This document shows, piece after piece, positions 1 through 9,506 of a stretch of 64,000 bases of DNA; within the stretch, counting starts at the first letter, position 1, and every line of letters begins with the position of its first letter. Made by a program: the position numbers and the translations under genes. This stretch comes from Pythium myriotylum (lineage: Eukaryota > Oomycota > Peronosporomycetes > Pythiales > Pythiaceae): assembly GCA_023091665.1 (NCBI GenBank), contig JALJCQ010000024.1, positions 248,001-312,000 of the forward strand. Direction: 5' to 3'. The notes below the pieces were generated by a model. It had not been told where the DNA came from. It searched no databases and worked only from the letters and a program-made list of their open reading frames with translations.

Positions 1-828
1 ACCTTCTTGTTCCAGTTTGTCAACTCGTACGCTAGTTTGTTCTATGTGGCTTTCCTCAAGTCGTGGAAACACTTCGAAGGCCCCAGTTCCTGCAAAGGTT
101 ACCAGAATGGCTGCATGGACGAGCTTTCGATGAGTCTCGGCATCATCTTTGTTCTGCGTCTTACTTCTGGCAATTTCTTCGAGGTCGGTCTGCCGTGGAT
201 CAAGCAGAAACTGAGCAGCCGTAAAACATCGAATCCGGAGTTGCTCAAGAATGCGGTGCGTCGCGAGGCGTCGGAGATCGAGCTACAGATGAGGCTTGAC
301 GCCTATGACCAGAAGGGCACATTCGATGACTACAACGAGATGATCATTCAGTTTGGCTACGTCACACTGTTCGTCGTCAGCTTCCCGTTGGCTCCAGCGC
401 TCGCGCTTCTGAACAACTACTTCGAAATCCGCGTTGATGCCCACAAGCTCGTGAACGCGACTCGCCGCCCAGATCCCCGCGGGGCGCAGGACATTGGTAC
501 TTGGGGTACGATCATCGAGCTCATGAGTACCTTCTCGGTCGTCACGAACGTCGCCCTGGTGTGCTTCACATCTGTTCGCGTGACTGAGAACTTTACATCG
601 TACGAACGCATGTGGGTCTTTGTTGGGGTGGAGCACGCTTTGATCATCTGCAAGTACCTTCTTCAGATGCTCGTAGACGACGAACCGGGCGAAGTCGTGC
701 TCCAGAAGCAACGCACGGAGTTCGTCGTGGACAAAATCGTCAATCTCATCGCAGATGATGATGACGCCGCACTCGCTAAGGGCAACCAGGTGCGTGTCGA
801 CCTGACGGTGTTTGACGAGGACGTCTAA
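1..828 (+). CDS. Anoctamin (TMEM16) family protein, C-terminal part only
   Basis: The frame is open from the first base, so the gene begins upstream of the window; the 275 residues present are the C-terminal part. The segment with FGYVTLFVVSFPLAPALALLNN, followed by EIRVDAHKL, is the characteristic late transmembrane helix and loop of anoctamins, which are calcium-activated chloride channels or lipid scramblases of plasma or internal membranes. Further hydrophobic stretches precede it (SLGIIFVLRL) and follow it (TFSVVTNVALVCF, EHALIICKYLLQMLV). The tail is acidic (IADDDDAAL) and ends at TAA. Channel versus scramblase activity cannot be told from this fragment. The next gene, on the opposite strand, ends 125 bp away, so the two converge. 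Confidence 0.88.
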   Translation, partial: TFLFQFVNSYASLFYVAFLKSWKHFEGPSSCKGYQNGCMDELSMSLGIIFVLRLTSGNFFEVGLPWIKQKLSSRKTSNPELLKNAVRREASEIELQMRLDAYDQKGTFDDYNEMIIQFGYVTLFVVSFPLAPALALLNNYFEIRVDAHKLVNATRRPDPRGAQDIGTWGTIIELMSTFSVVTNVALVCFTSVRVTENFTSYERMWVFVGVEHALIICKYLLQMLVDDEPGEVVLQKQRTEFVVDKIVNLIADDDDAALAKGNQVRVDLTVFDEDV

Positions 829-952
829 GATAAGTAGGGAGCGACGCGCGAAACGTGTGGCAATTGACAATTTATTTCCCATTCCATACACATTCCCGTC
901 CTAGAGCAAAACTTGGCTTTTGTACACTTGTCAAAACTGGGCCTCCTAAAAT

Positions 953-3205
953 CTAATACAACCACGCGGAGAGCGATCCAACAACTTCCACCTCACCGTT
1001 CTCTGAGCTGTTGGTCGCTCCCTCCCCATTGAGGTCGTCCGTTCGGTCGTCCATGAGTTGCGTCTTCAGCCGAACCGCGCGTTGCAGTTCGGTTGCCGTC
1101 GCCCTCGACATTAGCACGAGGGGGATCTGGACGTGTACACCGAGTCCGTCGTTGTCATCTGTGACCATAAAGCGCGGCGGATCCGCCTGTAGCTCGTCGA
1201 AGTTTCTCGCCTTCTTCTTGTTGACGACAATGACGCCCCGTCCTCCGGCCTCTTGTACGTGGATGGCCTTGGAAGCGAACGAGCAGCGGCCACGCGCGAC
1301 CATCACGATGCGTCCAGCGATCTCGCGCTGAAGGTCTCTCGAGAACGGCTCGCAGGCGTCTCCGACACGCTTGGAAAACAGCATCAGAGGCGCCTCGACG
1401 TGACCGAAGCGACCGAGCTGCTCGCCAAATGTTGCGGGCGACGCTACAGCCGTCATAACGTGGACGTCGCCAACGCGGACGGAGACACCGATGGGTACGA
1501 ACGTCAGCGCCCCTGACGGCGTTACCGTGTCGGGAACCTGGGTTTGCTGCTGCTCGCGGCGCACCAGTGCGTTGCCATTCTCGCACGCGAATGACTGGTG
1601 AGTCGAGGTCGCCGTCGAGGGCGCTTCTCGTTTGAAGATGGCCGCATCAACGTGGAGCACGTGGCCTTCGGTGCTGAACACGACCTCGGAAGACTTCAGA
1701 GGCCGCGAAAACGCCACTGATGAGTTGACAAACTCATCGGAAACGTTAGCGTGGCCGGTCAACTTGAAAGGAGCTGAGGCGTTTGTGCCATTGCTTCCGG
1801 GAAGCGGCATTGGAGGAACGATGATATCCGGGTCATCACTGAAAAGTAGATACAAGTACTTGACAGTCTCGGACAAAAAATAGCTGTCCATGCGGTCCTC
1901 GACCGCCAGAGTGTGGATATTGCCAACCGCAGCGTAGCCACACTTGACACGTGAGACGCGATCAATATCCTCTAGTAGCTTGCGGCCAATCTTGAGGTAC
2001 TTGTGGTCGCGCGTTGCCTGGTACAAGTGATAGGTGCTCTCGATGAGCTCGGGTCGCAGTGGCGACGTACGAGCCCAGCTGATCACACCCCCATCCCCGG
2101 CCAAGTCGAAGAGCTCTGGCATCGCCCCGAACTTGTTCCAGAGCAGGAACAGACGGTCGTGGCTGCGCATCGCACTGGACACATCGCCGGCGAGCACCTG
2201 CAGACCGGGCCAGAACGCTTGCAACGCGGAGATGCGCTGCGAGCGGATGGCCTGGCGTCCTTGGTGCATGTCCACTTCGATGTGAAAGCCGTTGTGATTC
2301 ATGTGCGTCTCAACAGCGCTGTAGCTCATGTTGAACATGTCGAGCCATACCGAATTGCCGCTCACGAGGTGGTACTTGAGCAAGTACTCGAAGTACGAAT
2401 CGAGACCAGCACCGATTCCGACGTGAGATGTGAGCCACTCCCCGGAAAATACGTCGATGGAACTTCCGAGCAAGTTGAGATCGGATCGTCGTAGCCAAAG
2501 CGCCACGACCGCGTCTCGCGCCTTATCTTCGAACACTGGGAGACCCGACAACCGCGAGAGGTACGCAAACTCCACGAGCAGCGAGCCAGCAGCGGCTGGA
2601 CAGGTCATAGCTGGTGCATTTGCGAGCATGCCGTGCTGGAGATTGACCCGATGGACGGGGATCCGAGTCGGCGTCTCAAAGGCCGGAAGAAGCCGGTGCC
2701 CGAGGTCCACAGCGAGGTCGAGCAGCTCACCACCGTACTCATCCTCGGTGAGGACGCCCAGATGAGACGGAGAGGCGATGAGGTGGGCTGAGATAAGCCC
2801 TCCGATCACGCGAATGGTCGATTCGAACACAGAGACGGTGACGTCGCGGTCGAATCGCACAGTCTCGACCACGAGCCGCACGGCGCGGAGGAACTCGTCG
2901 CGGTCGCCGAGGATCGCGAGCATGTCGAGCGAGTCGACGAGCGTGAGCGCGTAGCCGCCGAGCACGTCGTCCAGATCGCCTCGCTCCTTCTCATCCCACC
3001 GTCGGCCCTCGCACGAGAGCGGCTTGAGCTCGTCCCACGGGAACGCGTGCTCCATGTAGCTGTTGTAGCCGTGGTAGAACATGGCGCGCGCCTGCTCGCG
3101 CAGATGTCTCCGCTCCGACGCGTGCATCGTCGCGCGGACCAGACCTCCGCCGAGGACCGCGAGCACGGCGAGTACGAGAACCAGTGACGCGTGTCGCCTG
3201 GCCAT
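953..3205 (-). CDS. EDEM-type ER degradation-enhancing alpha-mannosidase (GH47) with PA domain
   Basis: A single-exon frame of 750 residues. It starts with a hydrophobic signal or anchor segment (ASLVLVLAVLAVLGGGLV, residues 6-23), followed by a GH47 domain at about residues 40-480. Recognisable GH47/EDEM pieces are MFYHGYNSYMEHAFPWDEL, LVDSLDMLAILGD, ESTIRVIGGLISAH, RPELIESTYHLYQATRD and DSYFLSETVKYLYLLF. A protease-associated (PA) domain occupies about residues 605-712 (GRIVMVARGRCSFASKA, EAGGRGVIVV), as in EDEM3. EDEM proteins trim or recognise mannose on misfolded glycoproteins for ER-associated degradation. No KDEL-like tail is seen. The upstream neighbour (CDC26) is divergent, about 330 bp away. 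Confidence 0.92.
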   Translation of the reverse strand: MARRHASLVLVLAVLAVLGGGLVRATMHASERRHLREQARAMFYHGYNSYMEHAFPWDELKPLSCEGRRWDEKERGDLDDVLGGYALTLVDSLDMLAILGDRDEFLRAVRLVVETVRFDRDVTVSVFESTIRVIGGLISAHLIASPSHLGVLTEDEYGGELLDLAVDLGHRLLPAFETPTRIPVHRVNLQHGMLANAPAMTCPAAAGSLLVEFAYLSRLSGLPVFEDKARDAVVALWLRRSDLNLLGSSIDVFSGEWLTSHVGIGAGLDSYFEYLLKYHLVSGNSVWLDMFNMSYSAVETHMNHNGFHIEVDMHQGRQAIRSQRISALQAFWPGLQVLAGDVSSAMRSHDRLFLLWNKFGAMPELFDLAGDGGVISWARTSPLRPELIESTYHLYQATRDHKYLKIGRKLLEDIDRVSRVKCGYAAVGNIHTLAVEDRMDSYFLSETVKYLYLLFSDDPDIIVPPMPLPGSNGTNASAPFKLTGHANVSDEFVNSSVAFSRPLKSSEVVFSTEGHVLHVDAAIFKREAPSTATSTHQSFACENGNALVRREQQQTQVPDTVTPSGALTFVPIGVSVRVGDVHVMTAVASPATFGEQLGRFGHVEAPLMLFSKRVGDACEPFSRDLQREIAGRIVMVARGRCSFASKAIHVQEAGGRGVIVVNKKKARNFDELQADPPRFMVTDDNDGLGVHVQIPLVLMSRATATELQRAVRLKTQLMDDRTDDLNGEGATNSSENGEVEVVGSLSAWLY

Positions 3206-3533
3206 CGTGCGGAGACGGGGATGCCGAGACTACGACTGCGCGGATGGAGGTCGGAGCGCCGTGAGGGGCCGAGAGAGAGGGAGCACGACGGCCGTGGGGG
3301 CAGCGGGGAGGCCGTGGCGGCGCGCGGGGCGGGCGTCCTCTCTCTCTCGACGGGCGTCTCTCGCGCGAGACGATGAGCTCTTCAGCAGAGCCCGATGATG
3401 TGTTGTCAAGTTGCGGGAAAGGCTAGTTGCACCTCCCTCCGCTAGGTTTGATTCCCAATCACCCAATCACCCAGAGAGTCCAAGAAGTATATCAATTTAT
3501 GGAGCAATTCGCGCATTTTCCTGCGGAACGAGA

Positions 3534-3749
3534 ATGCTGCGGCGCCAGCCGACGCGGCTGGAGGAGCGTCCGGACGTGGCGGAAGAGTTCGAAGAGTATC
3601 TGCGCAGGAAGCAGCAGCGCGAGCACGAGAAGAAGCAGGAGGAGGAGCAGAGACAGGGCGCGCGACCGCTCTCGGAGGAGCAGCGCCAGTCGCAGGCCAC
3701 GCGCCAGCAGACGCGCGCGCGGCTCGGGCTCGGCTTCGCATCGCACTGA
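3534..3749 (+). CDS. CDC26: Anaphase-promoting complex subunit CDC26 (APC12)
   Basis: A 71-residue protein whose N-terminus, MLRRQPTRLEERPDVAEEFE, matches the conserved CDC26 signature (MLRR.PTRLE followed by an acidic helix entering EEFE). In other eukaryotes this segment threads into the TPR groove of APC6/CDC16 and stabilises the APC/C ubiquitin ligase. The rest is a charged, Glu/Gln/Arg-rich helix with a basic tail. I chose this ATG, not the upstream one at 3411 in the same frame, because the conserved motif begins exactly here. The stop lies 26 bp from the stop of the convergent methyltransferase gene. Confidence 0.82.
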   Translation: MLRRQPTRLEERPDVAEEFEEYLRRKQQREHEKKQEEEQRQGARPLSEEQRQSQATRQQTRARLGLGFASH

Positions 3750-3775
3750 GCTGCTCACGAGATCGCAACGCAAAG

Positions 3776-4729
3776 TCAAAAGAGCTTCTTCTGGATGATC
3801 ACGGTCGCGCTGCCCCAGCTCATAGGGAACTTGCGCTCGAGCACGGTCTTCCAGCGCTTGGACACGAGCGGCTTGGTGACAGCGACGAAGTACGCGCCGT
3901 CGGGAACCCCGTCGGCCGCCGCCGAGAGCGCCTGCATGAGCTGTAGCAGCAGAGATAAGTGAGAGGAATGGTAGAGGAAGGCTGTCTTTCACGTACACTG
4001 TCGCTAAAGCACGTCGAGTTGCAGAAGATCAGCGTCGCGTCAGCCCAGAGCTCGGTCATCTTGACGGCGTCGCCCTTGGCGAAGCCCACGTCCATGTCGG
4101 CTTTCACCGACGGCAGCGAATCCAAGATCTTGTAGCGCCAATGGTCCAGCGCTTTCAGCGCCATGGAATGGAGCCCGTCGAGGATTTCAATCCCGCAGCA
4201 CTTGGAAAAGTCGTGAAGCAGTGCAGCGGCCAGAACCTTAGGAGCCAACACGATGTCATGTAGGCAGGGACTACGCGCAGCACGGGCAGAGGCACGTACG
4301 ACTTTGCCGCAGCCAGAGCCGATGTCGTAGAAGTTGCCTCCGCGGTCGAGCAGCACGCCAAACTGCGATCTCATCTGCACACCAAGACTCGAGTGAGCCT
4401 CCTCGTCACCAGATCGGCCACAGACTGTGCCGACACCCCCACCAGTTGGAAGACCTCCTGCACCGTGTCGAAGGGGATCTCCCCGTAGACGAGCGACCTG
4501 TTGGGCAGCTCCTTGGCCTCTCGCTCGAGCCTCGAGACGCGCTTGACCTCGACCTCGGGGAACGCGTCGAAGATCTCGTCGTGCAGGCGGCGCGCATTCT
4601 CCACTGCGCAGCGAGCGTGAGCGCCTCGTCCGCCGCCGCGACGCGCCGCGCGCACGTACCGACGGTGAGCGACTCGGAGACCACGGCGACGGCCGGCTTC
4701 TCCTCCGCGTCACCTGCGTCCACCATCAT
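3776..4729 (-). CDS. DOT1-like SAM-dependent methyltransferase, five exons
   Basis: Proposed exons on the minus strand: 4660-4729, 4410-4603, 4300-4374, 3997-4236 and 3776-3940, giving about 247 residues; all joins keep frame. Two introns begin GTACGT. The SAM-binding motif is FYDIGSGCGKV, split by a 63-bp intron just after it and continuing as VLAAALLHDFSKCCGIEILD. This resembles the DOT1 methyltransferase fold (motif I plus the acidic loop GIE). The later part contains ADATLIFCNSTCFSDS, matching the fold's FxNNxxF-type strand. DOT1 enzymes methylate histone H3 in the globular core; substrate here is inferred only from similarity. The intron at 4375-4409 is only 35 bp. The start could also be the second Met (4726). 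Confidence 0.72.
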
Positions 4730-4997
4730 GTTCGTCGCTCGCACTTCAACTGCCCCCGTCAACGCGTGGCAATAGCTCGGCGTCGGTGGCAGAAGGCGCT
4801 GGCAGCCACCTCTCGCGTCACCATCCGAGATGCTTCGTTGAAGTGTCACACGACCCTCATGCGCGATGCGATTGGACAGGTGGGTGCCTTGTTGATGATC
4901 CCATTAGAAGCCTCCAGCAATGGACGGATCTTCGGAGGAGCTCCTCCTCATCTCCACCTTGTTCTTCGTCCTCGCATTGCGCAAGAAGCCTCCGACC

Positions 4998-6164
4998 ATG
5001 CTCCGCTTGCTCGCGTTCCTCGGCGCTCTCTCGCTGCTCGCCGCGACTGACGCGCGCGTGCTGCGCGTGCCCGTGAAGAAGCTCAGCGACGACCAGTTCG
5101 TCGCCTCGCTGCTCACCAACATCCACGCGCGCGAGCGACCCGACATCTGGAAGCCCGAGTTCCCGCTCGGCGCCCACGACGCCGCCAACGTCAAGGACCA
5201 CTCGAGCGTCGTCATCCGCGACTTCCAGAACGCGCAGTACTATGGCGAGGTTGAGATCGGCACGCCCGGCCAGACCTTCACGGTCATCTTCGACACCGGC
5301 TCGAGCAACCTCTGGGTGCCCAACCGCAAGTTTGGCGGCCACCACGTCTACGACCACTCCAAGTCCTCGTCGTACAAGGCCAACGGCACCGAGTTCAACA
5401 TCATGTACGGCAGCGGCCCCGTCTCGGGCTTCGTCTCGCAGGATGCTGTCCAGGTGGGCCAGCTCTCGATCAAGGACCAGTACTTCGCCGAGGTGAACGT
5501 GACCAAGGGACTCGGTCCGGCGTACTACCTTGGCAAGTTCGACGGCATCTTCGGTCTCGCGTTCGACACGATTAGTGTTGGCCACCTGCCGACGCCATTC
5601 CACAACTTGGTGGAGCAAGGAGCTCTCGACGAGCCCGTGTTTGCGTTCTACTTGGGCGACCACAAGGACGGCGAGCTCACTTTCGGTGGGATCGACAAGG
5701 ACCACTTTTCGGGCGAGCTCTCGTACGTGGATGTGACGAGCCAGACGTACTGGTCCATCACACTCGACGCCGTCGAGGCCTCCGACAAGAAGCTCACGGG
5801 GGTCCACAAGGCCATCGTGGACTCGGGCACGTCGCTCATCGCCGGCCCGAAGGACCAGGTCGCGGCGCTCGCAAGCACCGTCGGCGCCCACAAGTTCATC
5901 ATGGGCGAGTACTTGATCAGCTGCACGGCCTCGTCGCCCGACATCTCCTTCGTCATCGACGGCAAGACGTACACGCTGACCCGCGACGAGTACGTGATCA
6001 AGAGCGGCCCGATCTGTCTCTTCGCGTTCATGGGCATCGACATCCCCGCGCCCGCCGGCCCGCTCTGGATTCTCGGCGACGTGTTCATGCGCAAGTACTA
6101 CACGGTCTTCGACTGGGGCAACGAGTCGCGCAAGCCTCGCGTCGGCTTCGCGCTCGCCAAGTGA
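4998..6164 (+). CDS. Secreted pepsin-type aspartic protease (A1 family), copy 1
   Basis: 388 residues from the ATG at 4998. An upstream in-frame ATG at 4920 would bury the signal peptide (MLRLLAFLGALSLLAATDA), so it is unlikely. After a propeptide, the mature enzyme has both catalytic aspartates: FDTGSSNLWVP (Asp near residue 97) and DSGTSLIAGP (near residue 274). The flap tyrosine lies in IMYGSGPVSGF. Further A1 landmarks are FDGIFGLAFD and the C-terminal WILGDVFMRKYYTVFD. The length fits cathepsin D/pepsin zymogens. One potential N-glycosylation site is NVT after the flap. The paralogue at 9507-10661 shares the layout; each copy is followed by an esterase gene. Confidence 0.93.
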   Translation: MLRLLAFLGALSLLAATDARVLRVPVKKLSDDQFVASLLTNIHARERPDIWKPEFPLGAHDAANVKDHSSVVIRDFQNAQYYGEVEIGTPGQTFTVIFDTGSSNLWVPNRKFGGHHVYDHSKSSSYKANGTEFNIMYGSGPVSGFVSQDAVQVGQLSIKDQYFAEVNVTKGLGPAYYLGKFDGIFGLAFDTISVGHLPTPFHNLVEQGALDEPVFAFYLGDHKDGELTFGGIDKDHFSGELSYVDVTSQTYWSITLDAVEASDKKLTGVHKAIVDSGTSLIAGPKDQVAALASTVGAHKFIMGEYLISCTASSPDISFVIDGKTYTLTRDEYVIKSGPICLFAFMGIDIPAPAGPLWILGDVFMRKYYTVFDWGNESRKPRVGFALAK

Positions 6165-6572
6165 GCTGTAAGCAGAGTTTACCGTAGTGAGAGATGCGAA
6201 TCAACGTGCACTATTCTACTAATTGCTGGTCTCGTGTTGTCTCGTCGGTCGAGTCCACCGAGAGTCCATTCAACTTTGGTCATCAACAGGTGGCGCGGTG
6301 GACATCACCGGCCTCGTTATCCTGACGTCACCCGACTGGTTGGCGTCCGTCACGACCCACCACTGAACAGGAGCCCGACTGTCTTCTCTCCCTCGCCGGC
6401 GGACACCGATTGCTCCGCGTGATTTCGCCGTGGATCTTTCAAACGTCGGATCCTTCGACTTTTCACCACGTCCATCCTCGTTGATGTTCGGCTCCATTCT
6501 CTTAGAGACGCCGATGCCTCCTCGCTCTCTCGCCGACCAAGGTGCCACTCACTCCACAATTGACTAAGCGCC
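6165..6572. other. Intergenic, no gene seen
   Basis: About 400 bp between aspartic protease 1 and the esterase. Short open stretches exist on both strands but none has recognisable protein similarity or splice structure. It presumably holds the terminator of the protease gene and the esterase promoter. Confidence 0.5.
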
Positions 6573-7883
6573 ATGGTGAATGCGAAGATCGTGTCCCACC
6601 TCCAGGCCCAGCGTCGCGCCGCCGCCCACGCCCTCGTCAGCTCCAAGCTCCTCCCTTTGGCCCGCTATCTGCGTGGATTCGTGTCGCCGGCAGCGCTGAG
6701 ACGCGCGGCGACTGCCGGCTCCGTGTGGGCGCTGCTCGCGCTCGCGTTCGGCGGCTTCTACGAGCGTCCGTGGCAACTCCCCATCGTGACTGTACGCGTG
6801 GCCTACACCATCACGCTCACGCTCGCCGAGTACGTCGCGCGGGGCTGCCGACCGCTCTTTGACGAGTGGACGCTGCCGTTCGAGATCGCTCGCGCCGTGG
6901 TGCGCTGCCTGATGGCCAACTACGGCGACCGCATGCTCAACCCCAAGGTCGCGCAGTTCATCCGCTGGGAATGCGACTGGATCGGGACCGTCGGAGGGCT
7001 CTTCGTGCATCGGAAGCTCGGTACGAAGACCGACATCGTGCAACACAATGGCCTCGAACACGTCTGGGTTCGGAGCGCCGCGACAAGCGAGAAGGACACG
7101 CGCGACAGACGCCGCGTGGTCGTGCTCTACTTCCACGGCGGGGGCTACGCGGTGCTCAGCCCTCGACTGTATATCCCCGTCGCGAGCGAGCTCCAGCACC
7201 GACTCCGTGAACGCCTCAGTGACAAGCTCGGCCCAGACGCCAACGTGGACGTGGAGATCCTCCTAGCCAACTACCGGAAGATCCCTGAGCACGCTCACCC
7301 GATCCCGGTGCTGGACGCTGTCGCCATGTACGACTACCTGACGTTGGAGCTCAAGATCCCACCGGGGAACATCATCGTCGCTGGCGACAGCGCTGGTGGT
7401 GGACTGGCTGTTGCCACGATGCTGCGCGTCCGTGACCGTGGTCCAGGACGCCTCCCGCTTGCTGGCGCGCTGTTGTGTCCATTCGTCGACCTCGAAGCTG
7501 TGGCTGATGAGCGGAAGGCTCCGTACTGTGTGCTCGGTGATCGCGCCAGTCAAGCGGTCTTCGATGCGTATCATCCGCGAGAGGGAGACCCGTCAACGTG
7601 GGGAGACGCCTCACCTGTGCACTGCGGTCTACGTGGACTGCCTCCCGTGTACATCCAAGCAGCAGAGCTGGACTACATCCTTCCGCACTCGAAGCGACTG
7701 ATGGAGAAGGCGAAGGCCGACGGCGTGAAGGGGTGGGAGTTGGAGATCTTCCACAACTTGCCGCACGTGTTCACCAACTTTCCGATCCCAATCCTCCCAA
7801 GCGCTGCCAGAGGCATCGAGGCAGTCGCGGAGTTTAGTGCGGCCAAGCTCGCACACTCGCTCAGTGCTGCGCCGGCGTGGTGA
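6573..7883 (+). CDS. HSL-type alpha/beta hydrolase (esterase/lipase), copy 1
   Basis: A single-exon frame of 436 residues. It carries the hormone-sensitive-lipase family signatures: the oxyanion-hole motif FHGGGY near residue 187 and the nucleophile elbow GDSAGGGLA near residue 271. The candidate catalytic Asp is in AELDYILPHS (about 366) and His in NLPHVFTNFP (about 398). A hydrophobic N-terminal stretch (AGSVWALLALAFGGFYE, and VRVAYTITLTLAEYV) suggests membrane association. Such enzymes hydrolyse acyl esters; the substrate is unknown. It lies about 400 bp downstream of aspartic protease 1 on the same strand. A close paralogue, with long identical stretches such as LRRAATAGSVWALLALAFGG, is at 10924-12162 in inverted orientation. 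Confidence 0.88.
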   Translation: MVNAKIVSHLQAQRRAAAHALVSSKLLPLARYLRGFVSPAALRRAATAGSVWALLALAFGGFYERPWQLPIVTVRVAYTITLTLAEYVARGCRPLFDEWTLPFEIARAVVRCLMANYGDRMLNPKVAQFIRWECDWIGTVGGLFVHRKLGTKTDIVQHNGLEHVWVRSAATSEKDTRDRRRVVVLYFHGGGYAVLSPRLYIPVASELQHRLRERLSDKLGPDANVDVEILLANYRKIPEHAHPIPVLDAVAMYDYLTLELKIPPGNIIVAGDSAGGGLAVATMLRVRDRGPGRLPLAGALLCPFVDLEAVADERKAPYCVLGDRASQAVFDAYHPREGDPSTWGDASPVHCGLRGLPPVYIQAAELDYILPHSKRLMEKAKADGVKGWELEIFHNLPHVFTNFPIPILPSAARGIEAVAEFSAAKLAHSLSAAPAW

Positions 7884-7921
7884 GAACCAGACTTGGTAAA
7901 GGAATCATGTACGCTACATTA

Positions 7922-8859
7922 TTATGCAATATGCTTTTCTTCTTGGCGCGTTGGCTTCCTACACTTGGCGTGGATCCACACGCGGTGCATGGTCACTCCT
8001 TTCTTGCGGTTCACTAAGCGAACAGTGTAGTATTCATTCTCGAGGGTCTCATAGCCCAGCTCATCCGAGAAGAGCCGGTCGATGTCTTCTTTGGAGAAGA
8101 AGTACGCCAGCGTGCCGTCACTTCGATAATAGAGCGAGGTCGCGAGCTGCTTCGCGTTACGCCGCATGGCCAAGTCGTAGAGGCCGTAGTCCCGCAAACA
8201 GACGACACCACCGGGCTTCAGGACGCGGTCAATCTTGCGCAGTGTCTCACGAAATGAGGCTGGAGGAAGAGCGGATAGAACAAAGACCATCAACACGACG
8301 TCCACGCTCTGCGGGAGCAGACCGAGATCGTCGTTCACGATGTCGCAGACGAAGGCGTTGCAACGAGCTGCGTCGTACTGCGGATTCTGCTTCAGAATGT
8401 CAATGGCACTCGCGCTGAAGTCGCAAACGTCTGCCGAGACGTTCGGACACTCGTCCAGGATCGGGAAGATCGCACTGCCGTATCCACAGCCGACCTCCAG
8501 TATTCGAATCGGGGCCTGCAGAACAAAGAGTTCAGCACCTCAGGCGCTCTCAAGGATTCGCAGAGAGAGGCAACTCTCGCACCGTGCTCGCCAGCTCCGG
8601 GAACTCCTTCGTGAGGTAGTTGCGCGGCTTGTACGCTTTGCCTGCGTTTCCATTGAGTCAGGAGGGGCACAAGCAGAGCGCTGGAGCTGCTCGCACCGTG
8701 GTTGCGCTGGTGGAACTCGTCCCATTTGGCCTTGGCGAGCTCGCCCAGCGCGCCCAGTTCGACGTCCGACGCGCCGGTCGCGGCGTCCGCTTGGCACTCG
8801 CGCGCGAGCTCCTCCCACTCGAAGTCGTGCGAGTGCAGCTCCACTTGCTTCCTGGCCAT
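7922..8859 (-). CDS. METTL2/6/8-type tRNA 3-methylcytidine methyltransferase, three exons
   Basis: Proposed exons: 8697-8859, 8583-8641 and 7922-8515, giving 271 residues with frame kept at both joins. Exon 1 ends in AKAKWDEFHQRNHG and exon 2 adds KAYKPRNYLTKEFPEL, the N-terminal motif of the METTL2/6/8 family (WDxFYxxHxxxFFKDRxWLxxEFPEL-like). Exon 3 opens with APIRILEVGCGYGSA, the SAM-binding motif I, and has LMVFVLSALPP and RVLKPGGVVCLRDYGLYD, typical of this family (motif VI). Family members make m3C at position 32 of tRNA anticodon loops. Which of METTL2, 6 or 8 it corresponds to is not clear, though the short N-terminus favours METTL6. It separates the two protease/esterase pairs. Confidence 0.82.
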
Positions 8860-9506
8860 TGTTGTGGCTTCCCAGCAGCTCACTGTCCACGACCTCTGTG
8901 ACGTGTGAAACACTACAAATCTGGCCATTTCGGCCATGTTTACTACATATGTTGTCTAATCACTCATCAGCCGTGAGGAGACCGACCAGACCGAGAATGA
9001 CGAAGCGCTCTGGGGCGCGCGTACTGGACGCCGCGCGGCTCTGGCTCTGAGTCCGAGCGCGTGCGATCGCTCTTTCCCGAGCGCAGAGCAGCGGGGCCGC
9101 GTGTGTGGCGTCTCGAGCCATCTTGTTGGCGATGACGCCGCTCGCGACTGTGTCAAGAGCCGTGGGACTCGCGGTGTGGGTGGGATGCAACCTCGTGCAG
9201 CACATGAGGCGTCGAAGACAGTTTTGAAATGGGGGCGTTCTCAGATGGATTCGACACGATCTGAGTACAGCACTGTGGCCGATCTTCCCACCGAATTCGT
9301 TGCGATCTGCCTGAGGCGGGACACCGCGCTCTGCGTGTTATCCTCATCAGATCACCAGCATCCCTGGACCGTCCCGCCATGGACTGATTAGCGATCCGTG
9401 GCTTTCGTCAACACTGCTGAGCCCGGCCTCTCGATGCTGCAGGTCGATCCGACTCGCTCACTCGCTTGGTCATTCTCGCATTTGCTTCGTCAGCGACAAG
9501 TCCCCA
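8860..9506. other. Intergenic, no supported gene
   Basis: About 650 bp between the divergent METTL gene and aspartic protease 2. Only short frames occur (for example 8960-9205 on the minus strand), with no recognisable domain. It is likely to contain both promoters. Confidence 0.45.

Noticed and set aside
8960..9205. Small minus-strand frame between METTL and aspartic protease 2
   Set aside because: Basic low-complexity translation, no signal peptide or conserved motif and no supporting context.
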